This document shows positions 1 through 10,123 of a stretch of 64,000 nucleotides of DNA, piece by piece. Below the pieces are notes generated by a model. It did no database searches, was not told the origin of the DNA, and was given only the letters and a program-made list of their open reading frames with translations. The DNA is from Pseudomonas sp. S30 (GTDB taxonomy: Bacteria > Pseudomonadota > Gammaproteobacteria > Pseudomonadales > Pseudomonadaceae): contig NZ_JACVTO010000012.1 in assembly GCF_016518545.1 (NCBI RefSeq), positions 62,001-126,000 of the forward strand, given 5' to 3'. The translations under genes were made by a program, and so were the position numbers. Position 1 is the stretch's first letter. Each line of letters begins with the position of its first letter.

Positions 1-256
1 GGTCGGCGACAGCGGCTGCCGTGGCCGTGTTGCAGGCCAGCACCATCGCCTTGGCGCCCTGGGCCTGGAAGAACGCGGCGATGCGCCGGCAGCGCTCGCG
101 AATGTAATCGGCAGACTTCTCGCCATAGGGCACATGCCCGGCGTCGGCCAGGTACAGCAACGATTCGGCCGGAAGCAGGCGACGCACCTCGGCCAGCACC
201 GAGAGGCCGCCCACGCCCGAGTCCATCACGCCGATGGGCGCTGCACGATCAATCAT
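1..256 (-). CDS. murI: Glutamate racemase, N-terminal part (cut by window edge)
   Basis: Makes D-glutamate from L-glutamate for peptidoglycan synthesis in the cytoplasm. About 85 N-terminal residues are visible. They include the glycine-rich start [16 protein letters not shown] with the first catalytic-site Asp-Ser, a YLAD..HVPYGEK segment, and VLACNTATA, which holds the catalytic Cys of the N-terminal lobe. The ATG lies inside the last codons of moeB (8-nt overlap, ATGATTGA), which suggests translational coupling at the end of the hemA-prfA-prmC-moeB operon. The rest of the gene lies left of the window. Confidence 0.93.
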   Translation of the reverse strand, partial: MIDRAAPIGVMDSGVGGLSVLAEVRRLLPAESLLYLADAGHVPYGEKSADYIRERCRRIAAFFQAQGAKAMVLACNTATAAAVAD

Positions 257-1004
257 GGCGGCCTGCACACACCGTGCAGCCCGGGTCGCGCTTGACCCGC
301 AACTCGCGCATCCGGCTGCCGAGGGCATCGATGAGCAGCAGACGCCCTACCAGCGGCTCGCCGAAGCCGACCAGCAGCTTCAGCGCCTCGAGCGCCTGCA
401 GGCTGCCGACCATGCCCACCAGCGGGCCGATCACGCCGGCCTCGCTGCAGGTCAGTTCGGCTTCGCTGCCATGACCGTACAGGCAGTGATAGCAAGGGCT
501 GTGCGCCTGGCGTGGATCGAAGACCGACAACTGCCCTTCCAGACGAATCGCCGCGCCGCTGACCAGTGGCTTGCCCGCCGTCACGCAGGCGGCGTTGACC
601 GCCTCGCGGGTGGCGAAATTGTCGCAGCAGTCCAGCACCAGGTCGACCGCACCGACCGCCGCCGCCAGGGTCTCGGGATCCAGCGCCTGGCGGTGGCCAA
701 CCAGTTCGATCTGCGGGTTGATCGCGCGCAGGCGTCGCAGCGCCGAATCGACCTTGCTCAGGCCGAGGCTCTCGCTGTCGTGAATCACCTGGCGCTGCAA
801 GTTGCTCAGGTCGACGTGGTCGAAATCGGCCAGATGCAGCTCGCCCACGCCTGCGGCTGCCAGATACAAGGCCACCGGCGAACCCAGCCCGCCCAATCCG
901 ACCACCAGCACCTTGCTTTGCTTGAGTCGCAGCTGACCCTCGACATCCACCTGCGCCAGCAGGATCTGTCGGCTGTAGCGCAGCAGTTCGTCGTCGCTCA
1001 GCAC
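249..1004 (-). CDS. moeB: Molybdopterin-synthase adenylyltransferase / ThiF-family E1-like enzyme
   Basis: Adenylates the C-terminal glycine of MoaD (possibly also a ThiS-like protein) in molybdenum cofactor synthesis. 251 aa, the usual length. The nucleotide-binding motif GLGGLGSP is at residues 36-43, LDCCDNF near 124-130, and zinc-binding cysteine pairs CYHC (171-174) and CTVC (near 245). The start is GTG, overlapping the prmC stop by 7 nt; no better ATG fits the ThiF alignment. It sits between prmC and murI, the normal Pseudomonas order. MoeB and ThiF cannot be separated by sequence alone; the gene neighbourhood favours the moeB name used in Pseudomonas. Confidence 0.9.
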   Translation of the reverse strand: MLSDDELLRYSRQILLAQVDVEGQLRLKQSKVLVVGLGGLGSPVALYLAAAGVGELHLADFDHVDLSNLQRQVIHDSESLGLSKVDSALRRLRAINPQIELVGHRQALDPETLAAAVGAVDLVLDCCDNFATREAVNAACVTAGKPLVSGAAIRLEGQLSVFDPRQAHSPCYHCLYGHGSEAELTCSEAGVIGPLVGMVGSLQALEALKLLVGFGEPLVGRLLLIDALGSRMRELRVKRDPGCTVCAGRHD

Positions 1005-1828
1005 GGCAGGCGCCCAAGGCTGATGCGCTCGTGACCGCCCAGATCGCGATGGCTGGCGACCTCGACGAACTGGCTGTCCTGCATCAGCGCGCGCACGGCG
1101 CTGGCCTGGTCGAAGCCGTGTTCGAGCATCAACCAGCCGCCAGGGAGCAGGTACCGGGGCGCCTGGGCGACGATCAGGCGCAAGTCGTCCAGGCCATCGT
1201 GGCCTGCCACCAGCGCACTGCTGGGTTCGAAGCGCAGGTCGCCGGCACTCAGGTGAGGGTCGTGGGCGGCGATGTAGGGAGGGTTGCTGAGGATCAGGTC
1301 GAAGCGCTCTCCGTCCAGGGCGTCGAACCAGTGGCTGGTACGCACCTGCACGTTGTCCAGGTGCAGCCGCTGGCGATTGCGCTCGGCCAGGGCCACGGCC
1401 TGCTCGATGCGGTCCACCGCCATCACCTGCCAGGCCGGGCGCTCGCTGGCCAGCGCCAGGGCGATGGCACCGCTGCCGGTGCCCAGATCCAGTACCCGTG
1501 CGGCCTGGGCCGGTAGACGTTGCAGGGCGGATTCCACCAGCAACTCGGTGTCGGGCCGAGGGATCAGGGTGTGCGGCGCCACCTCCAGGTCGAGCTTCCA
1601 GAACCCCTGCTGGCCGAGGATGTAGGCCACAGGCTCACCCGTACGGCGGCGTTCGATCCAGGCATCGTAGGTGTCAGCCGCTTCGCGGCTGACGATGCGC
1701 TCGGGCCAGGTGTGCAGGTAGCTACGCGACTTGCCCAGGGCGGCCGCCAGCAGCAGCTCGGCGTCCAGGCGTTCGGTAGGCGAATCGGGCAGGTGCGCAT
1801 TGCGCAGCAGGCTGGCGATGATGGTCAT
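998..1828 (-). CDS. prmC: Release factor glutamine N5-methyltransferase
   Basis: Methylates the Gln of the GGQ motif in release factors RF1 and RF2 using S-adenosylmethionine. 276 aa. An N-terminal helical domain is followed by a Rossmann methyltransferase domain with DLGTGSG at 114-120 and the substrate-binding NPPY at 182-185. The ATG overlaps the prfA stop by one base (TGATG), so enzyme and substrate are translated from one message, the usual arrangement. Confidence 0.96.
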   Translation of the reverse strand: MTIIASLLRNAHLPDSPTERLDAELLLAAALGKSRSYLHTWPERIVSREAADTYDAWIERRRTGEPVAYILGQQGFWKLDLEVAPHTLIPRPDTELLVESALQRLPAQAARVLDLGTGSGAIALALASERPAWQVMAVDRIEQAVALAERNRQRLHLDNVQVRTSHWFDALDGERFDLILSNPPYIAAHDPHLSAGDLRFEPSSALVAGHDGLDDLRLIVAQAPRYLLPGGWLMLEHGFDQASAVRALMQDSQFVEVASHRDLGGHERISLGRLPC

Positions 1829-2910
1829 CAGTCCCCCAGGGCGGCCAGTTGATCGGCCTGATATTCGGCGAGCAGGGGCTCGATCACCGCATCGACGCCA
1901 CCGGCCAGTACATCGTCCAGCGAATACAGCGTCAGGTTGATGCGATGGTCGGTGACCCGACCCTGTGGATAATTGTAGGTGCGGATACGCTCGGAGCGGT
2001 CGCCCGAGCCCACCAGCAGCTTGCGCTCGCTGGCGATGGCGTTCTGCGCGGCGCTGGTCTGCAGGTCGTTGAGCTTGGCCGACAGCCAGGACAGCGCCCG
2101 GGCGCGGTTCTTGTGCTGGGAGCGCTCTTCCTGGCACTCGACCACGATGCCGGTGGGCAGGTGGGTGATGCGGATGGCCGAGTCGGTCTTGTTCACGTGC
2201 TGGCCACCGGCACCGGACGCGCGGTAGGTATCCACGCGCAGGTCGGCCGGGTTGATCTCGATGGCCGCCTGTTCGTCCGGCTCGGCCAGCACTGCGACGG
2301 TACAGGCCGAAGTGTGGATGCGGCCCTGGGACTCGGTTTCCGGCACGCGCTGCACGCGGTGCGCACCAGACTCGAACTTGAGCTTGCCGTAGACGCTGTC
2401 ACCTTCCACGCGGGCGATGATTTCCTTGTAGCCGCCATGTTCACCCTCGTTCTCCGAGAGGATTTCCAGGCGCCAGCCGCGCTTCTCGGCGTAACGCGAG
2501 TACATGCGGAACAGGTCGCCGGAGAAGATCGCCGCCTCGTCGCCGCCGGTGCCCGCGCGGATTTCCAGGAACACGTTGCGTCCGTCGTTGGGGTCCTTGG
2601 GCAGCAGCATGCGCTGCAACTGCGACTCCAGGTCCAGCAAGCGCTCCTTGGCCTCGCGCACCTCCTCGACGGCCATTTCGCGCAGGTCCGGGTCGCTGTC
2701 CTTGAGCAGCGCCTGGGCACCCTCGAGGTCGTCCTGGACCTTGCGCCAGGCGCTGTAGGCGGCGAACACCGGCTCGACCTCGGCGTACTCGCGGGAGTAG
2801 GCGCGAAAGCGGGTCTGGTCGGAAATGACCTCGGCATCGCCCAGCAGGGCGGTGAGTTCTTCGAAGCGGTCCTGGAGGATGTCCAGTTTTTTCAGCAGCG
2901 ACGCTTTCAT
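1828..2910 (-). CDS. prfA: Peptide chain release factor 1
   Basis: Recognises UAA and UAG stop codons and triggers peptide release on the ribosome. 360 aa, the standard length. The codon-recognition segment is seen in [15 protein letters not shown] and the peptidyl-transferase-centre motif [13 protein letters not shown] near residue 230-240. The start ATG overlaps the hemA stop (ATGA). The same frame stays open for a long way upstream; that extension is antisense/out-of-frame noise within hemA and not part of the protein. Confidence 0.98.
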   Translation of the reverse strand: MKASLLKKLDILQDRFEELTALLGDAEVISDQTRFRAYSREYAEVEPVFAAYSAWRKVQDDLEGAQALLKDSDPDLREMAVEEVREAKERLLDLESQLQRMLLPKDPNDGRNVFLEIRAGTGGDEAAIFSGDLFRMYSRYAEKRGWRLEILSENEGEHGGYKEIIARVEGDSVYGKLKFESGAHRVQRVPETESQGRIHTSACTVAVLAEPDEQAAIEINPADLRVDTYRASGAGGQHVNKTDSAIRITHLPTGIVVECQEERSQHKNRARALSWLSAKLNDLQTSAAQNAIASERKLLVGSGDRSERIRTYNYPQGRVTDHRINLTLYSLDDVLAGGVDAVIEPLLAEYQADQLAALGD

Positions 2911-4184
2911 TGCGGGGTCTTGTCCGTGGCGCCTTCGTGAAGGGCAAAGAGTTCCTGAGCCATGGCCAGCGCATCGACGCGGCCTTCGGCGGTGAGCTTC
3001 TTCAGCTGCACGCTGGGGGCATGCAGCAGCTTGTTGGTCAGCCCGCGAGCCAATTGCGCGAGCACTTCTTCGGGGTTGCCGCCATTGGCCAGCAGGCGCT
3101 GGGCCTTGAGCAGTTCCTCGTCGCGCAGGCGTTCGCTCTGCTGGCGGTAGGCCCGAAGCACGTCCACCGCCGCCAGCTCGCGCAGGCGCGCCATGAAGTC
3201 CTCGGCGCCGGCGCTCACCAGTTCCTCGGCGGCCTGGGCCGCGCCCTGTCGGCTCTTGAGGTTTTCCGCGACCACCTCGTGCAGGTCGTCGACGGTGTAG
3301 AGGTAGACGTCGTCCAGCTCGCCCACCTGTGCCTCGATGTCCCGCGGCACGGCGATGTCGACCATGAAGATCGGCTTGTGCCGGCGCTGCTTGAGCGCAC
3401 TTTCCACCGCGCCCTTGCCGAGGATCGGCAACTGGCTGGCGGTGGAACTGATGACGATGTCGCTGTTGGCCAGTTCCTGGGGAATGTCGGCCAGCAGCAC
3501 GGCATGCGCACCGAACTGCTCGGCCAGCAGGCTCGCGCGCTCCAGGGTGCGGTTGGCCACGACGATACGCTTGACGCCCTGCTCGTGCAGGTGGCGGGCG
3601 ACCAGGGTGATGGTCTCTCCAGCGCCGATCAGCAGTGCCTGGCTGCGGCCCAGGTCGGCGAAGATCTGCTTGGCCAGGCTGACCGCGGCGAAGGCCACCG
3701 AGACCGGGTTCTCGCCGATGGCGGTGTCGGTGCGCACCTGCTTGGCGGCGCTGAAGGTGGCCTGGAACAGGCGGCCGAGCAGCGGCCCGACGGTGCCGGC
3801 CTCGCGGGCCACGGCGTAAGCCGATTTCATCTGGCCGAGGATCTGCGGCTCGCCCAGCACCAGCGAGTCCAGCCCGGAGGCGACGCGCATCATGTGGCGC
3901 ACGGCGTCGTGGTCTTCGTGGACATAGGCGCTGGCCCGCAGCTCGTCCAGGCTCAGGCGGTGATAGCTGGCCAGCCACTGCAGCACGTCGTCGGCGCCGA
4001 GCGTGTCCTGCTCTATATAGAGTTCGCTGCGATTGCAGGTGGAGAGGATCGCCGCCTCGCGGCTGGCGGTCAGTCGGCAGAGCTGCTGCAAGGCGTCGAC
4101 CAGCTGCTCGGGCGTGAACGCCACGCGCTCGCGGACGTCGACCGAGGCAGTCTTGTGGTTGATACCGAGGGCGAGAAAGGCCAT
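2907..4184 (-). CDS. hemA: Glutamyl-tRNA reductase
   Basis: First committed step of tetrapyrrole synthesis by the C5 pathway: reduces glutamyl-tRNA(Glu) to glutamate-1-semialdehyde with NADPH. 425 aa. The catalytic Cys is at position 50 in [10 protein letters not shown], the NADPH-binding segment GAGETI is mid-protein, and the C-terminal dimerisation helix contains [13 protein letters not shown]. The start chosen, [13 protein letters not shown], is the conserved family N-terminus; longer in-frame extensions lack similarity. First gene of the operon continuing into prfA. Divergent from the lipoprotein gene at 4422. Confidence 0.97.
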   Translation of the reverse strand: MAFLALGINHKTASVDVRERVAFTPEQLVDALQQLCRLTASREAAILSTCNRSELYIEQDTLGADDVLQWLASYHRLSLDELRASAYVHEDHDAVRHMMRVASGLDSLVLGEPQILGQMKSAYAVAREAGTVGPLLGRLFQATFSAAKQVRTDTAIGENPVSVAFAAVSLAKQIFADLGRSQALLIGAGETITLVARHLHEQGVKRIVVANRTLERASLLAEQFGAHAVLLADIPQELANSDIVISSTASQLPILGKGAVESALKQRRHKPIFMVDIAVPRDIEAQVGELDDVYLYTVDDLHEVVAENLKSRQGAAQAAEELVSAGAEDFMARLRELAAVDVLRAYRQQSERLRDEELLKAQRLLANGGNPEEVLAQLARGLTNKLLHAPSVQLKKLTAEGRVDALAMAQELFALHEGATDKTPQ

Positions 4185-4421
4185 GCAAGATCGCTGGTGG
4201 GGACAGGAAGCCGATAATTGTCCTACTTCACAGGACTCAGAACAACCACCGTTCGCTATCGACACCATGACCCTGGCCTATTGTCGCCAAGGGCAGTAGC
4301 CATGCTCGCGCCCTGCCCGTCCGAACATCCCGGTGGCCGTGCGGTCACACATCTGGCGGGTGGGTTTGCCCCCACGCTTGTGTCATCATGCCCCGACCGC
4401 CGGTTAGCCCACCAAAGGCCT

Positions 4422-6149
4422 ATGAACAGACCCTACGCATTGCTGCTTGCCTTCGCCCTGCTCCAGGGCTGCCAGAGCCTGGTCCCGCACAAGAGCGAGG
4501 AGCAGCAGGCCGTCGTCGAGGCCGACAAGCCCGAAGCCAAACCCACCGTGGTCTATGGGTCGTTCAAGCCTGACACCCTGTACAGCCTTTTGGTGGCCGA
4601 GCTGGCGGGCCAGCGCAACCGGTTCGACATCGCCCTGGCCAACTATGTCGACCAGGCGCAGAAGACCCAGGACCCCGGTGTCTCCGAGCGCGCCTACCGC
4701 ATCGCCGAGTACCTCGGGGCCGACGAGCCGGCGCTCGACACCGCACTGATCTGGGCGCGCAACGACCCGCAGAATCTCGATGCCCAGCGCGCCGCCGCCA
4801 TTCAGCTGGCCCGTGCCGGGCGCTATGACGACGCCATGGCCGCCATGGAGAAGGTGCTCCAGGGCCAGGGCGACACCCATTTCGATTTCCTCGCCCTGTC
4901 TGCCGCCGAGACCGACCAGAGCACCCGCGACGGCCTGCTCAAGAGTTTCGACCGGCTGCTGCTCAAGTACCCGGATAACGGCCAGCTGGTGTTCGGCAAG
5001 GCCCTGCTGTTGAACCAGGACGGCAAGACCGAGCAGGCGCTGGACTTGCTCGAAGCGCATCCCCCGCACAACGGCGAAATCGCCCCGATCCTGCTGCGCG
5101 CTCGCCTGTTGCAGACGCTGGAACGCGGCGATGAAGCGCTGCCGCTGCTGCGCAAGGCGATCCGCGACAATCCCGACGACAAGCGCCTGCGCGTCACCTA
5201 TGGCCGCACGCTGGTCGAGCAGAACCACATCGCCGAGGCCAAGGCCGAGTTCGAGAGCCTGTTGCAGCAGTACCCCGACGACGACGAGCTGCGTTATTCG
5301 CTGGCGCTGGTGTGCATGGAGAACAAGGACTGGGACGAGGCCGAAGGTTACCTGCAGGAAATGGTCGAGCGCGACAGCAACGCCGACGCCGCGCACCTGA
5401 ACCTGGGGCGCATCCGCGAGGAACGCAACCTGCCCGCCGCCGCCCTGCGCGAGTACGCACTGGTAGGTCCCGGCCCGGATTATCTGGCCGCGCAACTGCG
5501 CCAGGCTGACATCCTCATCGCCAACGGTCGCAGTGCCGAGGCCTCGCGCCACCTGGCCGAGGCGCGTGAAGCGCAGCCGGACTACGCCATTCAGCTGTAC
5601 CTGATCGAAGCCGAGACCCTGAGCAACAACGACAAGCTGGCACAGGCCGACCAGGTGATGCAGCAGGCGATCAAGCGCTACCCCGACGACCTCAACCTGC
5701 TGTACAGCCGCGCCATGCTGGCGGAGAAGCGCGACGACCTCCCGCAACTGGAGCAGGACCTGCGCGCGATCCTCGCCCGCGAGCCAGAAAACGCCATGGC
5801 GCTCAATGCCCTGGGCTACACCCTGGCCGACCGCACCACCCGCTATGGCGAAGCCAAGGCACTGATCGAGAAAGCGCGCCAGATCACCCCCGACGACCCT
5901 GCCGTGCTCGACAGCCTGGGCTGGGTCAACTATCGCCTGGGCCACCTGGACGAGGCCGAGCGCCTGTTGCGCCAGGCCCTGGAGCGTCTGCCCGACCCCG
6001 AAGTGGCCGCCCACCTGGGCGAAGTGCTATGGGCCAGCGGCAAGCATCGCGAGGCGCGTCAGGTGTGGGCCAAGGCCTTCGCCGACCAGCCCGACAACCC
6101 TACCCTGCGCAAGACCGTCCTGCGCCTGACCGGATCCGAGAACCTCTGA
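4422..6149 (+). CDS. Tetratricopeptide-repeat lipoprotein
   Basis: 575 aa. It starts with a lipoprotein signal (MNRPYALLLAFALLQGC, acylated Cys17) and is then almost entirely helical TPR-type repeats, for example LRVTYGRTLVEQNHIAEAKAEF, AHLNLGRIREERNLPAAALREY and VLDSLGWVNYRLGHLDEAERLL. Probably anchored in the outer membrane facing the periplasm, as a protein-protein scaffold. It lies 3 nt before lolB and may be co-transcribed; this gene precedes lolB in Pseudomonas generally. The long upstream in-frame extension (from 4218) is ignored because the signal peptide fixes the start. Exact function unknown. Confidence 0.9.
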   Translation: MNRPYALLLAFALLQGCQSLVPHKSEEQQAVVEADKPEAKPTVVYGSFKPDTLYSLLVAELAGQRNRFDIALANYVDQAQKTQDPGVSERAYRIAEYLGADEPALDTALIWARNDPQNLDAQRAAAIQLARAGRYDDAMAAMEKVLQGQGDTHFDFLALSAAETDQSTRDGLLKSFDRLLLKYPDNGQLVFGKALLLNQDGKTEQALDLLEAHPPHNGEIAPILLRARLLQTLERGDEALPLLRKAIRDNPDDKRLRVTYGRTLVEQNHIAEAKAEFESLLQQYPDDDELRYSLALVCMENKDWDEAEGYLQEMVERDSNADAAHLNLGRIREERNLPAAALREYALVGPGPDYLAAQLRQADILIANGRSAEASRHLAEAREAQPDYAIQLYLIEAETLSNNDKLAQADQVMQQAIKRYPDDLNLLYSRAMLAEKRDDLPQLEQDLRAILAREPENAMALNALGYTLADRTTRYGEAKALIEKARQITPDDPAVLDSLGWVNYRLGHLDEAERLLRQALERLPDPEVAAHLGEVLWASGKHREARQVWAKAFADQPDNPTLRKTVLRLTGSENL

Positions 6150-6152
6150 ACC

Positions 6153-6770
6153 ATGCCTGTGCGTCATCTCGTCACCTTCGCCCTCATCGCCCTGCTGGCC
6201 GGCTGTGCCGGCACCGGATCCCGTGAAGCCGTCCAGGGCCAGGGCAGCCCGCAGCTGTGGCGCGAGCACAAGCAGCAACTGAGCAGCCTCGACGGTTGGC
6301 AGATCAACGGCAAGGTCGGTATCCGTGCCCCGCGCGACTCGGGCAGTGGCACCTTGTTCTGGCTGCAGCGCCAGGACTACTACGACATCCGCCTGGCCGG
6401 CCCGCTGGGCCGTGGCGCCGCCCGCCTGACCGGGCGCCCGGGTGCCGTGGTGCTGGAAGTGGCCAACCAGGGCCGCTTCGAGGCGGCCGACCCCGAAGCG
6501 CTGCTCGAAGAGCAACTCGGCTGGCGCCTGCCGGTGTCGCACCTGGTGTGGTGGGTCCGCGGCCTCCCGGCCCCGGACAGCAAGAGCCAGCTCACCCTGG
6601 ACGGCGACAGCCGCCTGGCGCGCCTGAGCCAGGATGGCTGGGAAGTCGAATACCTGAGCTACAGCGAGCAGAACGGCTACTGGCTGCCCGAGCGCCTGAA
6701 GCTGCACGGCGAGAACATCGACGTGACCGTGGTGGTGAAGGACTGGCAGCCACGTCAGCTGGGGCATTGA
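6153..6770 (+). CDS. lolB: Outer-membrane lipoprotein receptor LolB
   Basis: Takes lipoproteins from periplasmic LolA and inserts them into the outer membrane. 205 aa, with lipobox LLAGC (Cys22 region) followed by a lipoprotein-binding beta-barrel-like fold. [18 protein letters not shown] and the [22 protein letters not shown] end match the family. It sits between the TPR lipoprotein and ispE, the conserved gamma-proteobacterial lolB-ispE-prs order. Confidence 0.95.
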   Translation: MPVRHLVTFALIALLAGCAGTGSREAVQGQGSPQLWREHKQQLSSLDGWQINGKVGIRAPRDSGSGTLFWLQRQDYYDIRLAGPLGRGAARLTGRPGAVVLEVANQGRFEAADPEALLEEQLGWRLPVSHLVWWVRGLPAPDSKSQLTLDGDSRLARLSQDGWEVEYLSYSEQNGYWLPERLKLHGENIDVTVVVKDWQPRQLGH

Positions 6771-6774
6771 GTCC

Positions 6775-7635
6775 GTGGCTCGCCTGACCCTGCCTGCACC
6801 GGCAAAGCTCAACTTGTGGCTGCACATCACCGGCCGCCGCGCCGATGGCTACCACGAGCTGGAAACGGTGTTCCAGTTCCTCGACCATGCCGACCAGTTG
6901 TCTTTCCAGGTGCGCGACGACGGTCAGATACACCTGCACACGTCCATCCATGGCGTGCCCCACGACAGCAACCTGATCGTGCGCGCCGCCCGTGCCCTGC
7001 AAGCACAGGCCAGCTGCGCGCTAGGCGCGGACATCTGGCTGGACAAGGTCCTGCCCATGGGCGGCGGCATCGGCGGCGGCAGCTCCGATGCCGCCACCTC
7101 CCTTCTGGCCCTGCACCACCTGTGGCAACTGGACTGGGACATCGATCGCCTGGCCGCACTGGGCCTGACCCTGGGCGCGGACGTGCCGGTGTTCGTGCGC
7201 GGTCACGCCGCCTTCGCCCAGGGGGTGGGCGAACAGCTGACACCGGTCGACCCCGACGAGCCCTGGTACGTCGTGCTGGTGCCGCAAGTGTCTGTCAGCA
7301 CAGCGGAAATTTTTTCGCATCCAGAGTTGACACGTGATTCCCTCCCCCTTAAGATGCGCCCCGTTCCCGAGGGAAACAGTCGAAATGACTGCCAACCGGT
7401 GGTAGAGCAACGGTATCCAGAAGTTCGCAATGCGCTGAATTGCCTGGGTAAATTCACCGAAGCTCGAATGACCGGTACTGGAAGTTGCGTGTTTGGGGCC
7501 TTCCCAAGCAAAGTCGAAGCTGATAAAGTTCTGGCCCTTCTTTCAGATACCCATGCAGGGTTTGTAGCAAAGGGAAGCAACGTTTCGATGTTGCATCGCA
7601 CGCTGCAAAGTCTGGTCAAGAAGTCGAGCGCATAA
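6775..7635 (+). CDS. ispE: 4-diphosphocytidyl-2-C-methyl-D-erythritol kinase
   Basis: GHMP kinase of the MEP isoprenoid pathway: phosphorylates CDP-methylerythritol at the 2-hydroxyl. 286 aa. The N-terminal [27 protein letters not shown] contains the substrate-binding Lys, and the ATP-binding loop [14 protein letters not shown] is near residues 96-109. The start is GTG, 4 nt after the lolB stop. The last third has visibly lower GC than the rest and contains a consensus sigma-70 promoter (7327-7355) for the downstream tRNA. Confidence 0.97.
   Translation: MARLTLPAPAKLNLWLHITGRRADGYHELETVFQFLDHADQLSFQVRDDGQIHLHTSIHGVPHDSNLIVRAARALQAQASCALGADIWLDKVLPMGGGIGGGSSDAATSLLALHHLWQLDWDIDRLAALGLTLGADVPVFVRGHAAFAQGVGEQLTPVDPDEPWYVVLVPQVSVSTAEIFSHPELTRDSLPLKMRPVPEGNSRNDCQPVVEQRYPEVRNALNCLGKFTEARMTGTGSCVFGAFPSKVEADKVLALLSDTHAGFVAKGSNVSMLHRTLQSLVKKSSA
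7327..7355 (+). promoter_or_regulatory. Sigma-70 promoter inside ispE, for tRNA-Gln and prs
   Basis: Perfect -35 TTGACA (7327-7332), 17-bp spacer, -10 TAAGAT (7350-7355), then a GC-rich discriminator (GCGCCCC), typical of stably expressed, stringently controlled RNA promoters. It lies within ispE, about 300 bp before tRNA-Gln. Inferred from sequence only. Confidence 0.7.
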
Positions 7636-7655
7636 GCGTTCGCAGCAACAGATAC

Positions 7656-7730
7656 AGGGGCGTCGCCAAGCGGTAAGGCAGCAGGTTTTGATCCTGCCAT
7701 GCGTTGGTTCGAATCCAGCCGCCCCTGCCA
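7656..7730 (+). tRNA. tRNA-Gln (anticodon TTG)
   Basis: 75 nt with encoded CCA. Acceptor stem AGGGGCG/CGCCCCT; D-arm GCCAAGCGGTAAGGC; anticodon stem GCAGG/CCTGC with loop TTTTGAT, giving anticodon TTG; T-arm GGTTCGAATCC. Located between ispE and prs, the usual place in Pseudomonas. Confidence 0.97.
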
Positions 7731-7775
7731 TTTCTTATACTCATCCAGGTTACCCTCAGCCTCCAGGTACTGCGC

Positions 7776-8717
7776 GTGTCCAAGATGATGGTCTTCACGG
7801 GGAATGCCAACCCCGATCTGGCTCGGCGTGTCGTACGTCAGCTGCATATCCCACTGGGTGATGTTTCTGTCGGCAAGTTCTCCGACGGCGAAATCAGCAC
7901 TGAGATTAATGAGAACGTCCGCGGTAAGGACGTGTTCATCATTCAGCCGACCTGCGCCCCGACCAACGATAACCTGATGGAACTGGTAGTGATGGCCGAC
8001 GCCTTCCGCCGCTCCTCAGCTTCCCGAATCACCGCCGTGATTCCCTACTTCGGATACGCCCGCCAGGACCGCCGTCCGCGTTCGGCACGTGTAGCCATCA
8101 GCGCCAAAGTCGTCGCTGACATGCTCACTGTCGTGGGTATCGACCGTGTACTCACCGTCGACCTGCACGCTGACCAGATCCAGGGTTTCTTCGATATCCC
8201 CGTCGACAACATCTACGGCTCGCCCGTACTGGTCGACGACATCGAAGACCAGCGTTTCGATAACCTCATGATCGTCTCCCCCGACATCGGTGGCGTGGTG
8301 CGCGCACGCGCCGTCGCCAAGTCGCTGGGTGTCGACCTGGGCATCATCGACAAACGCCGCGAGAAAGCGAACCACTCCGAGGTGATGCACATCATCGGCG
8401 ACGTCGAAGGACGCACCTGCATCCTGGTAGACGACATGGTCGACACCGCCGGCACCCTGTGCCATGCGGCCAAGGCCCTGAAAGACCATGGCGCGGCCAA
8501 GGTCTACGCCTATTGCACGCACCCTGTACTGTCGGGCCGTGCGATCGAGAACATCGAGAAGTCGGTGCTCGACGAGCTGGTGGTGACCAACACTATCCCG
8601 CTGTCCGCCGCTGCTCAGGCCTGTGACCGTATCCGCCAGCTGGATATCGCACCGGTCGTCGCTGAAGCGGTCCGCCGCATCAGCAACGAAGAATCGATCA
8701 GCGCGATGTTCCGCTAA
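7776..8717 (+). CDS. prs: Ribose-phosphate pyrophosphokinase
   Basis: Makes PRPP from ribose-5-phosphate and ATP for nucleotide, histidine and tryptophan synthesis. 313 aa. The start is taken as GTG of [16 protein letters not shown], the family N-terminus; the frame stays open back into tRNA-Gln but that part is not protein. Visible motifs are [11 protein letters not shown] (metal/ATP site), the flexible loop KRR near residue 193 and the PRPP loop [10 protein letters not shown]. Followed by a strong terminator. Confidence 0.97.
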   Translation: MSKMMVFTGNANPDLARRVVRQLHIPLGDVSVGKFSDGEISTEINENVRGKDVFIIQPTCAPTNDNLMELVVMADAFRRSSASRITAVIPYFGYARQDRRPRSARVAISAKVVADMLTVVGIDRVLTVDLHADQIQGFFDIPVDNIYGSPVLVDDIEDQRFDNLMIVSPDIGGVVRARAVAKSLGVDLGIIDKRREKANHSEVMHIIGDVEGRTCILVDDMVDTAGTLCHAAKALKDHGAAKVYAYCTHPVLSGRAIENIEKSVLDELVVTNTIPLSAAAQACDRIRQLDIAPVVAEAVRRISNEESISAMFR

Positions 8718-8741
8718 GCGGAACCCTCGCTGACGAAAAGC

Positions 8742-8780
8742 GCCCCGCCCCAGCACTGGTTGTTGGGGCGGGGCTTTTTT
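8742..8780 (+). terminator. Rho-independent terminator of prs
   Basis: 11-bp GC stem (8742-8752 with 8764-8774), loop of about 11 nt, then six T. Separates prs from rplY. Confidence 0.9.
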
Positions 8781-8837
8781 GCCATCCCCGACGGCGCTGG
8801 TCGCAAACGCCCCGGGGGGCTATTTTGGAGAAACGAA

Positions 8838-9440
8838 ATGACTGATTTCACCCTGAACGCCCAAGCGCGTACTGACCTGGGGAAAGGTGCGAGCCGCCGC
8901 CTGCGTCACTCGCTGAACATCCCTGCCGTCGTCTACGGTGGTAACCAGGACGCCGAGTCCCTGACCATCCTGGCCAAGGAAATCACCAAGCTGTTCGAAA
9001 ACGAGGCTGCCTTCAGCCACGTTCTGGAACTGAACGTCGACGGCAAGAAGCAGAACGTCATCGTCAAGGCCCTGCAGCGTCACCCGGCCAAAGGCTTCAT
9101 CATGCACGCCGACTTCGTTCGCGTCGTCGCTGGCCAGAAGCTGACCGCCAAGGTCCCGGTTCACTTCGTCAACGAAGAAGCTCCGGTCAAGAAAGGTGGC
9201 GAGATCTCGCACACCGAAACCGAGATCGAAGTGTCCTGCGAAGCCAAGGACCTGCCCGAGTTCATCGAAGTCGACCTGGGCAACGCTGAAATCGGCACCA
9301 TCGTTCACCTGTCCGACCTCAAGGCGCCCAAAGGCGTCGAGTTCGTGGCACTGGCCCACGGTGACGACAAAGCCATCGCCAACGTGCACGCTCCGCGCAT
9401 CGTTGCCGAAGAAGAAGGCGAAGAAGGCGCTGCCGAGTAA
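8838..9440 (+). CDS. rplY: 50S ribosomal protein L25/general stress protein Ctc
   Basis: Binds 5S rRNA in the large subunit. 200 aa, the long L25/TL5/Ctc form: an N-terminal L25 domain ([23 protein letters not shown]) plus a C-terminal beta domain ending in an acidic tail ([10 protein letters not shown]). RBS GGAG lies 8 nt before the ATG. Upstream in-frame codons (from 8760) lie in the prs terminator and are excluded. Next to pth, the conserved pair. Confidence 0.97.
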   Translation: MTDFTLNAQARTDLGKGASRRLRHSLNIPAVVYGGNQDAESLTILAKEITKLFENEAAFSHVLELNVDGKKQNVIVKALQRHPAKGFIMHADFVRVVAGQKLTAKVPVHFVNEEAPVKKGGEISHTETEIEVSCEAKDLPEFIEVDLGNAEIGTIVHLSDLKAPKGVEFVALAHGDDKAIANVHAPRIVAEEEGEEGAAE

Positions 9441-9516
9441 TCACTCGCACGCCGGCGTCGGTCGGGTTACAGTGCTGCGCGCTGTGGCCTGACCACTCCA
9501 GAAGAGAGCTCCTGAC

Positions 9517-10101
9517 GTGACCGCCATCCAGTTGATCGTCGGCCTGGGTAACCCCGGCCCCGAATACGAACAGACCCGGCATAACGCAGGGGCTCTTTTC
9601 GTTGAACGTCTTGCCGACGCCCAGCGCGTGTCGCTGACCGTCGACAAGAAATATTTCGGCCTGACGGCCAAGTTCAGCCATCAGGGCAACGATGTTCGTT
9701 TGCTCATCCCCACCACCTACATGAATCGCAGCGGCCAGTCCGTCGCGGCTCTGGCCAATTTCTTCCGCATCAAGCCGGAAGCGATCCTGGTGGCGCACGA
9801 CGAACTCGACCTGCCTCCGGGCGTCGCCAAACTCAAGCGCGGCGGCGGACACGGCGGGCACAACGGCTTGCGCGACATCATCGCGCAGCTCGGCAACCAG
9901 AACGACTTCCACCGCCTGCGGCTCGGCATCGGCCACCCGGGCGACGCGAAACTGGTGTCCAACTTCGTCCTGGGCCGCGCACCGCGCGCCGAGCAGGACA
10001 AGCTCGATGCCAGCCTCGATTTTGCCCTCGGCGTGCTGCCGGACGTGCTGGCCGGCGACTTCGCCAAGGCCATGCGCGAGCTGCACAGCCAGAAGGCCTG
10101 A
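9517..10101 (+). CDS. pth: Peptidyl-tRNA hydrolase
   Basis: Cleaves peptidyl-tRNA released from stalled ribosomes, recycling tRNA. 194 aa. The active site is in [23 protein letters not shown] (Asn and His) and the substrate site in [27 protein letters not shown]. The start is GTG. Between rplY and ychF, the usual order. Confidence 0.97.
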   Translation: MTAIQLIVGLGNPGPEYEQTRHNAGALFVERLADAQRVSLTVDKKYFGLTAKFSHQGNDVRLLIPTTYMNRSGQSVAALANFFRIKPEAILVAHDELDLPPGVAKLKRGGGHGGHNGLRDIIAQLGNQNDFHRLRLGIGHPGDAKLVSNFVLGRAPRAEQDKLDASLDFALGVLPDVLAGDFAKAMRELHSQKA

Positions 10102-10123
10102 CTTTCTAGAAAGGGGAATTCCC

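Noticed and set aside
1828..4188. 786-codon minus-strand frame that could be read as a prfA fusion
   Set aside because: Only the part from 2910 encodes RF1; the upstream part is the wrong frame of hemA.
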